This document shows positions 15,672-23,363 of a DNA stretch of 41,656 bases, piece by piece. The position numbers and the translations under genes were made by a program. The DNA comes from a virus: positions 1 to 41,656 of IMG/VR virus record IMGVR_UViG_3300045431_000833; one strand, written 5' to 3'. Numbering within the stretch: the stretch's first letter is position 1; each line of letters begins with the position of its first letter. A model generated the notes under the pieces. The model was not told the DNA's origin. It searched no databases and saw only the letters and a program-made list of their open reading frames with translations.

Positions 15672-16017
15672 ACCGCCCGCCGGCCCCTTCACCGTCGAGG
15701 ATGGCGGCGAAGGCGGCCTTGTCCTCGTCGGACAGGCCCTCGAAGGCCTTGGCGTCGTCCTCGCGGAGACCCTTGCCGACCTTCTGGCCCTTGCCGTCGA
15801 GGATGCTCCACCAGCCCTTGCCGCCATCCTCGACGGTGAAGGGGCCGGCGGGCGGCTCGTCGTTGTTGACGCCGGTCTTGTTGGCCGAGGAGCCGGAGAT
15901 GGTGCGGTAGCGGCCGCGCCAGCCCTTCGGCTCATTCTTGACCGTCAGCTCGGTGCCGACGGGGATTTCCTTGCCGTCGGCCCCGTAGATGCCGCGGCCG
16001 GTGATTTCGATGCGCAT
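15655..16017 (-). CDS. Capsid-associated small protein, unknown
   Basis: 120 residues. MRIEITGRGIYGADGKEIPV opens a small beta-barrel-like domain (1-50); a linker rich in Gly, Asn and Asp follows; the C-terminus is helical (LREDDAKAFEGLSDEDKAAF). It lies immediately after the major capsid gene, a place used for decoration or head-completion proteins. Function not recognised; a virion-assembly role is inferred from position. Confidence 0.55.
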   Translation of the reverse strand: MRIEITGRGIYGADGKEIPVGTELTVKNEPKGWRGRYRTISGSSANKTGVNNDEPPAGPFTVEDGGKGWWSILDGKGQKVGKGLREDDAKAFEGLSDEDKAAFAAILDGEGAGGRSKGPP

Positions 16018-16073
16018 GGTGCGCTCCTTCCTCAGGCGGGAAGGGCCCCGGCCGAAGCCGAGGCCCCAGCCGG

Positions 16074-17150
16074 TTAGCTGTCGATGTCGGTCGAGTAGAA
16101 GACGCCCGACTTGCCGTTGTAGTCGCCGCGGATCTCGATCCCGAGCGCGCCCATCACCAGGAACTGGTAGTTGTCGGTCGGGTTGAGGCGCGCCATCGCC
16201 GTGGTGTTCACGGCCATGCCGACGATCGGGCGGATGAAGCGAGCGTTCGGCACGAAGCCGAAGAACTCGTTGCCCGAGAGCTTGAAGGTCACCACGATCT
16301 TGGCGATGCGGCGGTTCTTCAGCAGGTGCTCGAGCAGCGTGCCGCCCTTGAAGCCGCTGGACGTCGACAGGTCGCGGTCCAGGTTCCGGCCGATCTCGGG
16401 CGAGATGTAGAGGTTCACCCGCTCCGTGATCAGGTTGGCGTCGAGCATGGCGCCGAGGGTGTTGTTGAAGAACGCGATGATCGCGTCCGTGGTGGTGGCG
16501 GGATCGCTCAGGTCGATGTTCGCGCCGCCGCCGGCCGTGCCGAGGTTGATGGCCTTGGACAGGCTGGAGGTGCGGATGCCGGCGGCCGGGTAGCCCTGGA
16601 AGGTGATGTTGTCGTCACCGTCCAGCACATAGTCGGCCATGTTCCGGTTCAGCTTGTCGAGCGCGCCTTCCTGGTCGTCGGCCAGCGCGTCGAAGTTCTC
16701 CGACCGGAGGGTGTTCCACTCCCGCCACTCCCGGCCGTAGCCGTCGGAGAAGATCGGCACCGGGGTCCCGCGGTAGTCGTAGACGGTGTTGTCCATCGGG
16801 ACCGGAACCTGACCCGACATGGAGCGGATCACCGGGTTGGCGGTGTCCGAGGCCACGCGGCTCATGTGGACCAGCTTGCCGATGTTCACCGGCTTCGCCA
16901 GCGCCATCAGATCCGTCATGAAGACGTTGCCGCCGTCGTCGCGCATCACGCGGGTGGTGATGGTGTCGAGCTCGAGCCAGGCATCGCGGGGCAGAACCGC
17001 CGCGGCGTTGGTCACGCCCGAGATGTCCCCGTAGAGGGCCGCGTGGGCGTCCTCGGTGCGGTGGAAGTGCTCGCGCGCCATGCTGACCTCGCCCCACCAC
17101 TGCTGGTGAGGCCGGGAGTTGGCGACGAGCTGTTCGTCGAAGTAGCGCAT
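16074..17150 (-). CDS. Major capsid protein (HK97 fold)
   Basis: 358 residues. An N-terminal helical arm (MAREHFHRTEDAHAALYGDI) is followed by the P-domain spine and E-loop-like region and a C-terminal NPTDNYQFLVMGALGIEIRG, typical of encapsulin/HK97-type major capsid proteins of the kind grouped in DUF6260. It follows the protease-scaffold and decoration genes and precedes the connector genes. There is no long N-terminal delta domain of its own, which agrees with a separately made scaffold. High-copy expression is expected; a GGAGGG site lies upstream of the start. Confidence 0.85.
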   Translation of the reverse strand: MRYFDEQLVANSRPHQQWWGEVSMAREHFHRTEDAHAALYGDISGVTNAAAVLPRDAWLELDTITTRVMRDDGGNVFMTDLMALAKPVNIGKLVHMSRVASDTANPVIRSMSGQVPVPMDNTVYDYRGTPVPIFSDGYGREWREWNTLRSENFDALADDQEGALDKLNRNMADYVLDGDDNITFQGYPAAGIRTSSLSKAINLGTAGGGANIDLSDPATTTDAIIAFFNNTLGAMLDANLITERVNLYISPEIGRNLDRDLSTSSGFKGGTLLEHLLKNRRIAKIVVTFKLSGNEFFGFVPNARFIRPIVGMAVNTTAMARLNPTDNYQFLVMGALGIEIRGDYNGKSGVFYSTDIDS

Positions 17151-17162
17151 CGTCAGCCCTCC

Positions 17163-17618
17163 TTAGGCCGCGGCGGTCAGGTGGCCGTTGGTCGCCGCGC
17201 GAACGCGGACCAGCTGGGCCGAACCGGTGTTGTTGTTGTAGGCCTCCTCCGAGTAGGCCACGACGAGGTCGCTGGTGGAGGCGATGGCGAGGGCGCCGTT
17301 GGCGGCCGGGGTCAGCGGCGTGCCGATCGACAGGTTGTTGCCGGTGGCGACGCGGGCGTTGAAGAACTGCTCGTCGAGCAGCTCCATGCCGATGCAGACG
17401 TCGCCGGCGTCGTAGGCGTCGTCCGGGCCGAGGAGCGCCAGGTAGTTGTCCTGGGCGATCCAGACCTTGCCGACGGTGTCGGCGGCCGCGAGCGCGAACT
17501 CGCCCGCGGTGATCACCAGCAGCGAGCCGGGGGTGATGGCTGCGGCGGCCGGAAGCTCGCGGACCTGCGGCTTCACCTGGTCGACCGGGCCGGCGTAGAT
17601 CTTGTTGAAGCGGGCCAT
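17163..17618 (-). CDS. Capsid decoration/cement-like protein
   Basis: 151 residues, beta-rich, no cysteines other than one in GDVCIGMEL. It begins MARFNKIYAGPVDQVKPQVR and shows PGSLLVITAGEFALAAADTV, a pattern shared with structural cement proteins that trimerise on HK97-type capsids. It lies 12 bases upstream of the capsid gene, the usual position for lambda gpD-like proteins. Confidence 0.65.
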   Translation of the reverse strand: MARFNKIYAGPVDQVKPQVRELPAAAAITPGSLLVITAGEFALAAADTVGKVWIAQDNYLALLGPDDAYDAGDVCIGMELLDEQFFNARVATGNNLSIGTPLTPAANGALAIASTSDLVVAYSEEAYNNNTGSAQLVRVRAATNGHLTAAA

Positions 17619-17621
17619 GGC

Positions 17622-18008
17622 TTAGGCCTCCTTCTTGGCGGCGGCCGGGAGCTTGAAGGCCGGCTTGGCGTCGCCCGAGGGCGCGAAGGCCCCGTTGAGC
17701 GCCGCGGCCTTGCCCGGCTCGGCCTTCGGAGCGAGGGCCCGCGCGGCGTTGAGCGTGAGCTCGCCGGCGGCGGCCTCGTCCATGAGGTTGGCCTTGACGA
17801 TCTTCTCGCGGAGCCCCTTCAGCTCCTCATCGTCCTTGGCCTTCTGGCTGTTGGCCTGCGCCTCCAGCTGGTCGGTGACCGGCTTCAGCGCGTTCGACAC
17901 GGCCTCGGCCACAGAGGTGGCGATGGTGGTGCCGATGCTCGCCACGCTTTCCGAGAGGGTCTTCACCTCACCGGACAGCGCATCGAACTGTTCTTTCGAG
18001 ACAGTCAT
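17622..18008 (-). CDS. Nested scaffold protein from an internal start (Nu3-like)
   Basis: An in-frame ATG at 18008 is preceded, seven bases upstream, by AAGGA, a good ribosome-binding site in the middle of a coding region. The 128-residue product is exactly the coiled-coil scaffold domain of the longer protein (MTVSKEQFDALSGEVK onward). Lambda makes its Nu3 scaffold from within the C protease gene in the same way. The site and domain boundary are seen; the use of the start is inferred. Confidence 0.6.
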   Translation of the reverse strand: MTVSKEQFDALSGEVKTLSESVASIGTTIATSVAEAVSNALKPVTDQLEAQANSQKAKDDEELKGLREKIVKANLMDEAAAGELTLNAARALAPKAEPGKAAALNGAFAPSGDAKPAFKLPAAAKKEA

Positions 18009-18821
18009 GTCAGCGTCCTTGTTTTGCTGCTCAGAGGGGACCCGCTCGGAGCCCCGGAGGGCCTCGATGAGGGCGGTTTTCACTCGCTCCAGCCACGACG
18101 CACGTTCGCGCCGCTCCAGAGCCTGGGCGAGGTGTTCCAGCGCCCAGTCGACGCCACGCTCAGCATCCTCGGTGAGAGTGCTGTTGATGACGTCGATCTC
18201 GTCGCCCGCGGAGTTGACCATCATGCCAACGCCCTGCTCGGGGGTGGCCGCGCCTTCCTCGTCGAGGAGGATGGCGTCGTGGTCGAACTCGATGTCGCGA
18301 GCCGTGAACTTGTGGGGGACGTCGCCGTTCGCGGCGTCCAGCATGGCCAGAAGGCCGGTGGAGGTGTGGATCGGGTCGCCGGCCTCGATGGCCGCCAGCA
18401 CGCGCCGGCCGCCCTCCAGCTGGTTGGCGAACTCGACGTCGATCACCTTGTCGAGCAGGACCCGGCCCTTCTCGCGCCGGACGTTCTCGTTCCAGGCACC
18501 GATGTAGTGGCCGTTGATGCCCTCGGGGTCGCGGGCCGAAAGGAACTTGCCGTTGATCGACGGGTGGCCCAGCGGCGCCGGGGTGCGCTCCAGCGTCTTG
18601 TAGGACTTCTCGATCTCGGCGGCCGGATAGAGGATGTCGTTCATGACGACGTCGTCCGGCAGGGTGGCCGAGGGGACGATGATCACGTCCCGGCCGTTGC
18701 GCTTCTCCTTGCGGATCGAGGCGGCGTTGACGGCGGTGCGGACGTTGACGCGGACCTGCGAGCCAGCGGCAAGGCCGCGGTTGATCAGGAAGGCGCGCGT
18801 CGGCGAAGCGGGCTGCTGCAC
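17622..18821 (-). CDS. Prohead protease-scaffold fusion (DUF2213/XkdF-like)
   Basis: 399 residues. The N-terminal 220 residues contain the DUF2213-type protease region: RDVIIVPSATLPDDVVMNDI, then RTPAPLGHPSI with a conserved His, then DPIHTSTGLLAML (candidate His/Ser), and FDHDAILLDEEGAATPEQGV. After an Arg/Glu-rich helix comes a scaffold-like domain (272-399): a long coiled coil (VSKEQFDALSGEVKTLSESV onward) and a C-terminal Ala/Lys-rich tail. Members mature the head by cutting scaffold and capsid proteins. A probable internal start yields the scaffold alone. Confidence 0.75.
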   Translation of the reverse strand: MQQPASPTRAFLINRGLAAGSQVRVNVRTAVNAASIRKEKRNGRDVIIVPSATLPDDVVMNDILYPAAEIEKSYKTLERTPAPLGHPSINGKFLSARDPEGINGHYIGAWNENVRREKGRVLLDKVIDVEFANQLEGGRRVLAAIEAGDPIHTSTGLLAMLDAANGDVPHKFTARDIEFDHDAILLDEEGAATPEQGVGMMVNSAGDEIDVINSTLTEDAERGVDWALEHLAQALERRERASWLERVKTALIEALRGSERVPSEQQNKDADMTVSKEQFDALSGEVKTLSESVASIGTTIATSVAEAVSNALKPVTDQLEAQANSQKAKDDEELKGLREKIVKANLMDEAAAGELTLNAARALAPKAEPGKAAALNGAFAPSGDAKPAFKLPAAAKKEA

Positions 18822-18849
18822 GCTGGCCTCCTTGCGGTTGTGGTGGGGA

Positions 18850-20238
18850 TCAGGTGTCGGCCGGAGCCGCGTCGTCGTTTTCGTCGGGCGTCAGGCCGGC
18901 GGCAGCATCGCCGTCCGCCTCGTCGGCCGGCTCCCGGTACTTCTCGTCGTCGGCGAGCGGCTCCCGGCCGGTGACGCCCCGCAGCTCCTCCGGCGTGAAG
19001 ACGAACTCGCCCGTGTCCTTCATCTTCACGTTCACGTCGGCCATCTTGTCGGCCAGCGCGACCTTCTCCGACGGCGAGCTCTCCGTCAGGTCCGTCCAGT
19101 CCAGGTGCCAGTCGGCCTCCTTCAGGATGCTGAAGCGGACCAGCCGGCGGACGACGGCCATGATGTTCGGGATCGTCTCGTCCGTGCGACGAGACATGAT
19201 CGTCTTGGCCCACTCCTCGGCGTCTTCGGTCGAGGCGCGCTCTCCGGTCTGGGAGCCGACGAGGATCTTGAGCGGGATGCTCAGGGAGGCGGCGAAGTCC
19301 TGCAGCGCGATGGCGAAGAAGTGCTCCGGCGAGGGGAGGGTGACCGGGATCGGCGTCGCCTTGATGCCCTGCAGCAGGATCGCCTTGTCGAAGCCCTTGT
19401 TGAAGCTCTCGACCTGCTCGTCCATGCGGTCGACGACTTCGGTCTCCGGGACGCCCATCGCCCGGGCCATGTCCGCGATCTTGGCGTCCTTGTCGATCTC
19501 GAGGCTCAGGCCCGCCTTGGCGTTCTTCCAGAAGCCCTCGCCGCCGGCGCCCCGGATCTTCTCCAGGTCGAGCAGGCTGTTGTAGCCGGGCTCCAGAGCG
19601 GAGGAGCCGTGAACGGTGCCGGTCTCGGACCAGATGATGACGCGGTCGGGGTGGACGTTGAACTGCCGAGGCTGCGACGTCTGCTTGTCGACAGCGGCCT
19701 CTTGGAACTGGAACATCTTCGGCTGGCCGTAGGTCTCCGACGTCTCGTCGGTGTCCCACTGGCTGACCGTGAGCTGCCCTTCCCACGCGGGGATGACCTC
19801 GACCAGCCCGTCGAGGCCGCCGGGGACGCGGCCGACCGGCTGATCGAACCGCTTGTTGTCGGCGAGGCGCAGGATGACGCCCGCATAGCGGCCGACCATG
19901 CCGCGGCGGTCGGCGGTGGCGAGGTTCTGCCAGACCCGGAGCTCGGCGAACCGCTCCCGGACCTCTTTCTCCGTCGGGGTCTCGGGTGTGTCGTCGCCGT
20001 CGTCCCGGGCAAACTCCTGAAGCCAGGGCGTGTCCTGCCAGGTCTTGTCGACGGTCTTGTCCACCCCGGCCCGGCCAATGCCGATGCGGCAGTAGGCGTG
20101 ATAGGCGAGGTCGAAGGTGACGACGTCGGGATACCCGAAGTCGCTGTAGTGGTTGTGCTTGGCCGTCGCGAAGAAGCCCGGGAACATGGTCGCCAGCGAG
20201 CGGCTGACGGTGTTCAGGAGCATGTGGCGGGCGCTCAT
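18850..20238 (-). CDS. Portal protein (DUF1073 type)
   Basis: 462 residues. It opens with NTVSRSLATMFPGFFATAKH and has YHAYCRIGIGRAGVDKTVDK, the entry region of DUF1073-type portal proteins, then a long beta/helical wing, a stem helix, and an acidic, probably disordered C-terminus (ENDDAAPADT). Twelve copies should form the DNA entry pore. Start overlaps the large terminase stop by four bases. Some databases label this family after an anti-CBASS protein because of domain naming; nothing here supports that activity. Confidence 0.82.
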   Translation of the reverse strand: MSARHMLLNTVSRSLATMFPGFFATAKHNHYSDFGYPDVVTFDLAYHAYCRIGIGRAGVDKTVDKTWQDTPWLQEFARDDGDDTPETPTEKEVRERFAELRVWQNLATADRRGMVGRYAGVILRLADNKRFDQPVGRVPGGLDGLVEVIPAWEGQLTVSQWDTDETSETYGQPKMFQFQEAAVDKQTSQPRQFNVHPDRVIIWSETGTVHGSSALEPGYNSLLDLEKIRGAGGEGFWKNAKAGLSLEIDKDAKIADMARAMGVPETEVVDRMDEQVESFNKGFDKAILLQGIKATPIPVTLPSPEHFFAIALQDFAASLSIPLKILVGSQTGERASTEDAEEWAKTIMSRRTDETIPNIMAVVRRLVRFSILKEADWHLDWTDLTESSPSEKVALADKMADVNVKMKDTGEFVFTPEELRGVTGREPLADDEKYREPADEADGDAAAGLTPDENDDAAPADT

Positions 20239-21806
20239 CCGCGGTGCCGCCTCGACAGGAACATTGCGACGGTCGAGGTCTGGCCGAGGGCCAGCTCGTT
20301 GATCGCGTCGGCGAAGGCGTCGACCTGATCGTCATGGGCGCCGGCCGGGAAGGTGCAGAGCTCGTCCATGAAGACCTCGTTCCATGGGCCGCGGAGAAGG
20401 CGGACGTTGCCGGCTTCGGCCTGGGCCGCGGCGGGAGTGGCGCGGGTGACCTTGTCGCCGGTCGGCGCGACCACCTTCACGGGGTAGCCGGCGAGGAGCC
20501 GGGTCAGCGTCTGGGCGTAGGCCTTGCCCGCGGCGCCCGGATCCTGCGGAAGGCGGAGGGTGACGTTCGGCCCGTCTTGGGTCGCTGTGGCGAGGATGGT
20601 GCGCTCGACCTCGGCCGGGCCTTCCTGACCGCGGACGACATCGCCGACGTAGAAGACCCCGTCCCGGCCTCTGGCGACCTTCACCCCGGCCGTAGGGTCT
20701 CCGCCGCCCTTCGTGGCCCCGATGTCCCAGGCCCGACAGGACTTCTCCAGATCGTTCGGCAGGGCGTCCACGATGGGGAGCCAGGCCCGCTTGAACAGTC
20801 CGCCTTCGCGCGGCGCAGGCCGCTGCTGGTACTGCCCGGCGTAGGCGTAGGAGCCGAGGCCCTTCTTCAGGTCATCGACCACCTTCCGGGGGAAGCGGTT
20901 CGGGTCGAGGAGCTCGCCGTCCTCAGTTCGAGGATCCCGCAAGCCGATCTTCGTCACCACGGAGCGGCCGGGCTCGTACTCCATCGGGAGCATGAGGTGT
21001 TCGAATCCCATGCCGAGCTTCAGGATCGCGCCGGAGACGTCCTGCTCGTGCAGGCGCTGCATCACCACCACGATGGCGGATCGCTCCTGGTCGTTCAGGC
21101 GGTTCAGGGCGCCTTCGCGGAACTGGCGGACGGCGGCGGCCCGCTCCGCCTCGCTCTCGGCCGTCTTGGTCGAGTGCGGGTCGTCGATGATGAGGCGATC
21201 CCCACGCTTGGCGGTCAGCGATCCGAACGGCGTGCCCTCGCGCGTCCCGGTGTCCCGGTTGGCGAAGCTCATCTCGCCCGTGCGGGTCAGCACCACCTCA
21301 GGCCAGAGGCTGCGATACCACTCCGACAGGGTCAGGTCCCGGTGCTTCCGGGTGTCCCGCTTGACGCTGTCCTCGGCGAAGGAGGTGGTGAGGTAGCGCA
21401 GGGAGCGGCGGCCGCGCGGACCCCATTCCCACGCCGGCCAGAGCACCGAGACGATCATCGACTTCGATGACCCAGGCGGGACGTTGATCAGGAGCCGGTT
21501 GATCCGGCCGTCGGTGATCGCCTCCAGATGCGAGCACAGCGCGTCGAGGTGCCAGTTCCAGACCAGCGGCGTGTTCGGCTCCAGCACGTGCCAGGCCTCG
21601 CGGACGAACCCGGCCAGGCTCTCGCACCGCTCCCGGATGGCGAAGAAGTCCCGCTCGATCCGGCGGCGCTCGGCCTCCCGAGCCTCCTCCGCCTCCCGCT
21701 GCCGGACCAGCTCGGCCTTGCGCTCCAGAAGCGCGAGGGCCTCAGCCTTCTTCGGGAGGGGCAGCCGGCTCAGAACCTCCGGCGAGAGCGGCGAGGCGAG
21801 CGTCAA
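20235..21806 (-). CDS. terL: Terminase large subunit
   Basis: 523 residues. The ATPase domain has a Walker A variant NVPPGSSKS (108-116) and Walker B RLIIDDPHS (204-212). The C-terminal nuclease domain shows the RNase H-like first acid in CRAWDIGATKGGGDPTAG (about 345-362) and the late acidic pair in DDQVDAFADAINEL (about 493-506). It drives DNA into the prohead and makes the terminal cut. The gene overlaps the small subunit by 65 bases. The N-terminal 60 residues form a charged helix. The packaging strategy (cos or pac) cannot be read from the sequence. Confidence 0.92.
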   Translation of the reverse strand: MTLASPLSPEVLSRLPLPKKAEALALLERKAELVRQREAEEAREAERRRIERDFFAIRERCESLAGFVREAWHVLEPNTPLVWNWHLDALCSHLEAITDGRINRLLINVPPGSSKSMIVSVLWPAWEWGPRGRRSLRYLTTSFAEDSVKRDTRKHRDLTLSEWYRSLWPEVVLTRTGEMSFANRDTGTREGTPFGSLTAKRGDRLIIDDPHSTKTAESEAERAAAVRQFREGALNRLNDQERSAIVVVMQRLHEQDVSGAILKLGMGFEHLMLPMEYEPGRSVVTKIGLRDPRTEDGELLDPNRFPRKVVDDLKKGLGSYAYAGQYQQRPAPREGGLFKRAWLPIVDALPNDLEKSCRAWDIGATKGGGDPTAGVKVARGRDGVFYVGDVVRGQEGPAEVERTILATATQDGPNVTLRLPQDPGAAGKAYAQTLTRLLAGYPVKVVAPTGDKVTRATPAAAQAEAGNVRLLRGPWNEVFMDELCTFPAGAHDDQVDAFADAINELALGQTSTVAMFLSRRHRG

Positions 21807-22203
21807 TCTCGGCCTCCGTCATGTTGGCGAACTGGACCGGGCCGCCGTCGGCGCCGGTGTGGCGAAGGGTCGAGGCGTCCCCGTAGACCTTCGGCTTCCG
21901 CTTCCCGGCCGACCACTTCTTGGCGTCGATGGCAACGCGGGCCGCCTGGGGGTCGAGTTCGCCCTTCTCGACGCGGCGGGCGATGTCCCGGATGTCGTCG
22001 TCGTCAGCGTCCGCCGAGGCTTCGCGCGCGAGCGCGTATTGGCGGCGAAATTCGGTGTGCTCTGGATCGGCAAGCCACCGGTTCACGGTCCGCCGGTCCG
22101 GATACTCGTCGCCCTCGCAGATCGACCGCAGGCTCTCGCCATCGGCGATGCGCTCGCAGATGTCGTGGGCCAAGGCCTCGTTGAAGAGCGTGGGGCGGGC
22201 CAT
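21742..22203 (-). CDS. terS: Terminase small subunit
   Basis: 153 residues. The N-terminal domain (1-60) is a helix-turn-helix with ICEGDEYPDRRTVNRWLADP, the usual DNA-recognition pattern of small terminases, followed by an Asp-rich helix (REASADADDDDIRDIARRVE), a linker with KWSAGKRKPKVYGDAS, and a C-terminal tail that overlaps the large subunit gene. It should bind the packaging site, often located in or next to its own gene. It is the first gene of the leftward late operon. The 116 bases upstream (22204-22319) contain no coding frame. Confidence 0.88.
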   Translation of the reverse strand: MARPTLFNEALAHDICERIADGESLRSICEGDEYPDRRTVNRWLADPEHTEFRRQYALAREASADADDDDIRDIARRVEKGELDPQAARVAIDAKKWSAGKRKPKVYGDASTLRHTGADGGPVQFANMTEAEIDARLAALAGGSEPAAPPEEG

Positions 22204-22319
22204 GCGGGCTCCTGGCTTTCGGGGCGCGCGACGGGTGCATGATCGCCCGTTACGGAAGGGCGGTTTGGGTGCACACTTCAGGTGCCGGCGTATCCTGCCG
22301 GCTCAACAGGGAGATCAGA

Positions 22320-22529
22320 ATGGCCAAGTTCATCGAAGTGACCAACTTCAGCGGCGGCAACACCCTTCTCGTTAATGCCGACCAGATCGTCTTTGTCCGT
22401 CACCACGTGGACACCGGGGGGACGCCGATGACGCTTCTGCGAATGGCGGCGACGTCCGGCGAGAAGAACGCTCAGCTGTCGATCTACGCATCCGAGTCCT
22501 ACGAGACCATTCGGGGGCTTCTGACCTAG
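22320..22529 (+). CDS. Small beta-rich protein, FlbD-like in outline
   Basis: 69 residues from the ATG at 22320 with AGGGAG seven bases upstream. FIEVTNFSGGNTLLVNADQI at the start and SESYETIRGLL at the end recall the short FlbD-type fold (beta strands, N-x-D-x-I, E-S-x-E at the end), but length and motifs are short, so this is only a resemblance. It is divergent from the small terminase gene and opposite to the late operon, and has lower G+C. Probably an accessory gene; its function is unknown. Confidence 0.5.
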   Translation: MAKFIEVTNFSGGNTLLVNADQIVFVRHHVDTGGTPMTLLRMAATSGEKNAQLSIYASESYETIRGLLT

Positions 22530-22660
22530 CGCAGCCAGGGACGCAGCTCCCGTTGGGCCGTACATGGTCAGGTAGACGGCGCCTGGGTGCGCAAAGAAGG
22601 GCCGTGCGTTAACCGCTATTCGGCAGGAACGGTAAAGCTAGATCAGTTATTGAAGCGCGC

Positions 22661-22801
22661 ATGACGCCTCAGATGACCGATGAAGAGCGCGAGCTGGACG
22701 CCCTTTGGCGCGAGCGGTTTGGGGAGCCGCTGCCGATTCTGGGGGCCGCCGACTTCGTCCGAGCGGTTCTGGCAGAGCCGTCGGAACCCAAGGCCGCCTG
22801 A
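22661..22801 (+). CDS. Small acidic protein, unknown
   Basis: 46 residues (ATG 22661; a second possible ATG at 22673). The sequence MTDEERELDALWRERFGEPL followed by an Ala-rich helix has ordinary alphaproteobacterial codon use and a clean stop three bases before an intrinsic terminator on the other strand. No clear ribosome-binding site is seen. Too short to assign; supported mainly by amino-acid character. Confidence 0.4.
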   Translation: MTPQMTDEERELDALWRERFGEPLPILGAADFVRAVLAEPSEPKAA

Positions 22802-22803
22802 CG

Positions 22804-22831
22804 AAAAAGTCCCCGGACGCAAGGTCTGGGG
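22804..22831 (-). terminator. Intrinsic terminator of the early-left operon
   Basis: Read leftward: CCCCAGAC, loop CTTGC, GTCCGGGG, then ACTTTTT. The stem has eight pairs including one G-U pair, directly followed by a T5 tract. It lies 62 bases after the last gene of the leftward early operon and before the packaging module, so it should keep early transcription out of the late genes unless overcome. Confidence 0.7.
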
Positions 22832-22892
22832 CCGTTCGGGCGCGAGTGCACCTATGGCTGGTGTCTGTGATTACCGTTCCGATGTCAAGGAA

Positions 22893-23360
22893 CTAGCGAT
22901 CGGTCCTCGCGGCCAACGGCCGCAAGCGGGCCTCCAGGATGTCCGCGATGAAGTCGGTGACCTCGGCCCCGTCCAGTCCATCGATCGTGCTCTGCCGCAT
23001 CGACCAACTGCTGTGGTTCTCCGAGGTGACGCGGAAGTGCACTTTCCCGGAGCGATGAAACCGGATCGACCCTCGAAGCATGCCAGGGCTGTCGCTCACC
23101 TTCACTACGATCTCAGCCAGATCAGTGCCTTGGTCGCGATCTGTCTTCGCGACAAGAGAGAGCCCTATCTTTTGGAGTTTGGCGTTGGCTTCATTGACCG
23201 CAGCATCAACCAACTGCAGTTTTTCCCCCAAGAGGCGCTGCACGCGGGCCGCTTCAGCTTCCTCCTGCCGGACCTTCATTTGCTGACGAGCTATCTCCTC
23301 GGCCTTCGCTGCCTCAGCTGCTGCGATCTGGGTGATCAGGCTATCGATCCTGTCGGTCAT
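22893..23360 (-). CDS. Coiled-coil protein of unknown function
   Basis: 155 residues. The N-terminal half is a long coiled coil (about 5-75, rich in Ala, Glu, Gln); the C-terminal half has beta strands (RGSIRFHRSGKVHFRVTSEN) and a short helix. No membrane segment. It is the last gene of the early-left operon, two bases after the DUF6456-like gene, with lower G+C than its neighbours. Function not recognised. Confidence 0.5.
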   Translation of the reverse strand: MTDRIDSLITQIAAAEAAKAEEIARQQMKVRQEEAEAARVQRLLGEKLQLVDAAVNEANAKLQKIGLSLVAKTDRDQGTDLAEIVVKVSDSPGMLRGSIRFHRSGKVHFRVTSENHSSWSMRQSTIDGLDGAEVTDFIADILEARLRPLAARTDR

Positions 23361-23363
23361 TGC

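Noticed and set aside
16326-18974. An 882-codon plus-strand open frame across the capsid and scaffold genes
   Set aside because: It is a shadow of the G+C-rich codons of real minus-strand genes: composition is Val/Gly/Arg/Asp-rich with no motif, and the capsid, decoration and scaffold genes on the other strand are well supported.
18850-20238. Reading the portal gene as an anti-CBASS protein because of the family name
   Set aside because: Only the portal-type part of the family is present, in the normal packaging position; no phosphodiesterase motif is visible.
1-22203. Whether the structural cluster is a gene transfer agent
   Set aside because: The tail-tip order is like that of gene transfer agents, but a small terminase, tailspike, replication genes, operators and repressor are all present, so it is a regular phage.
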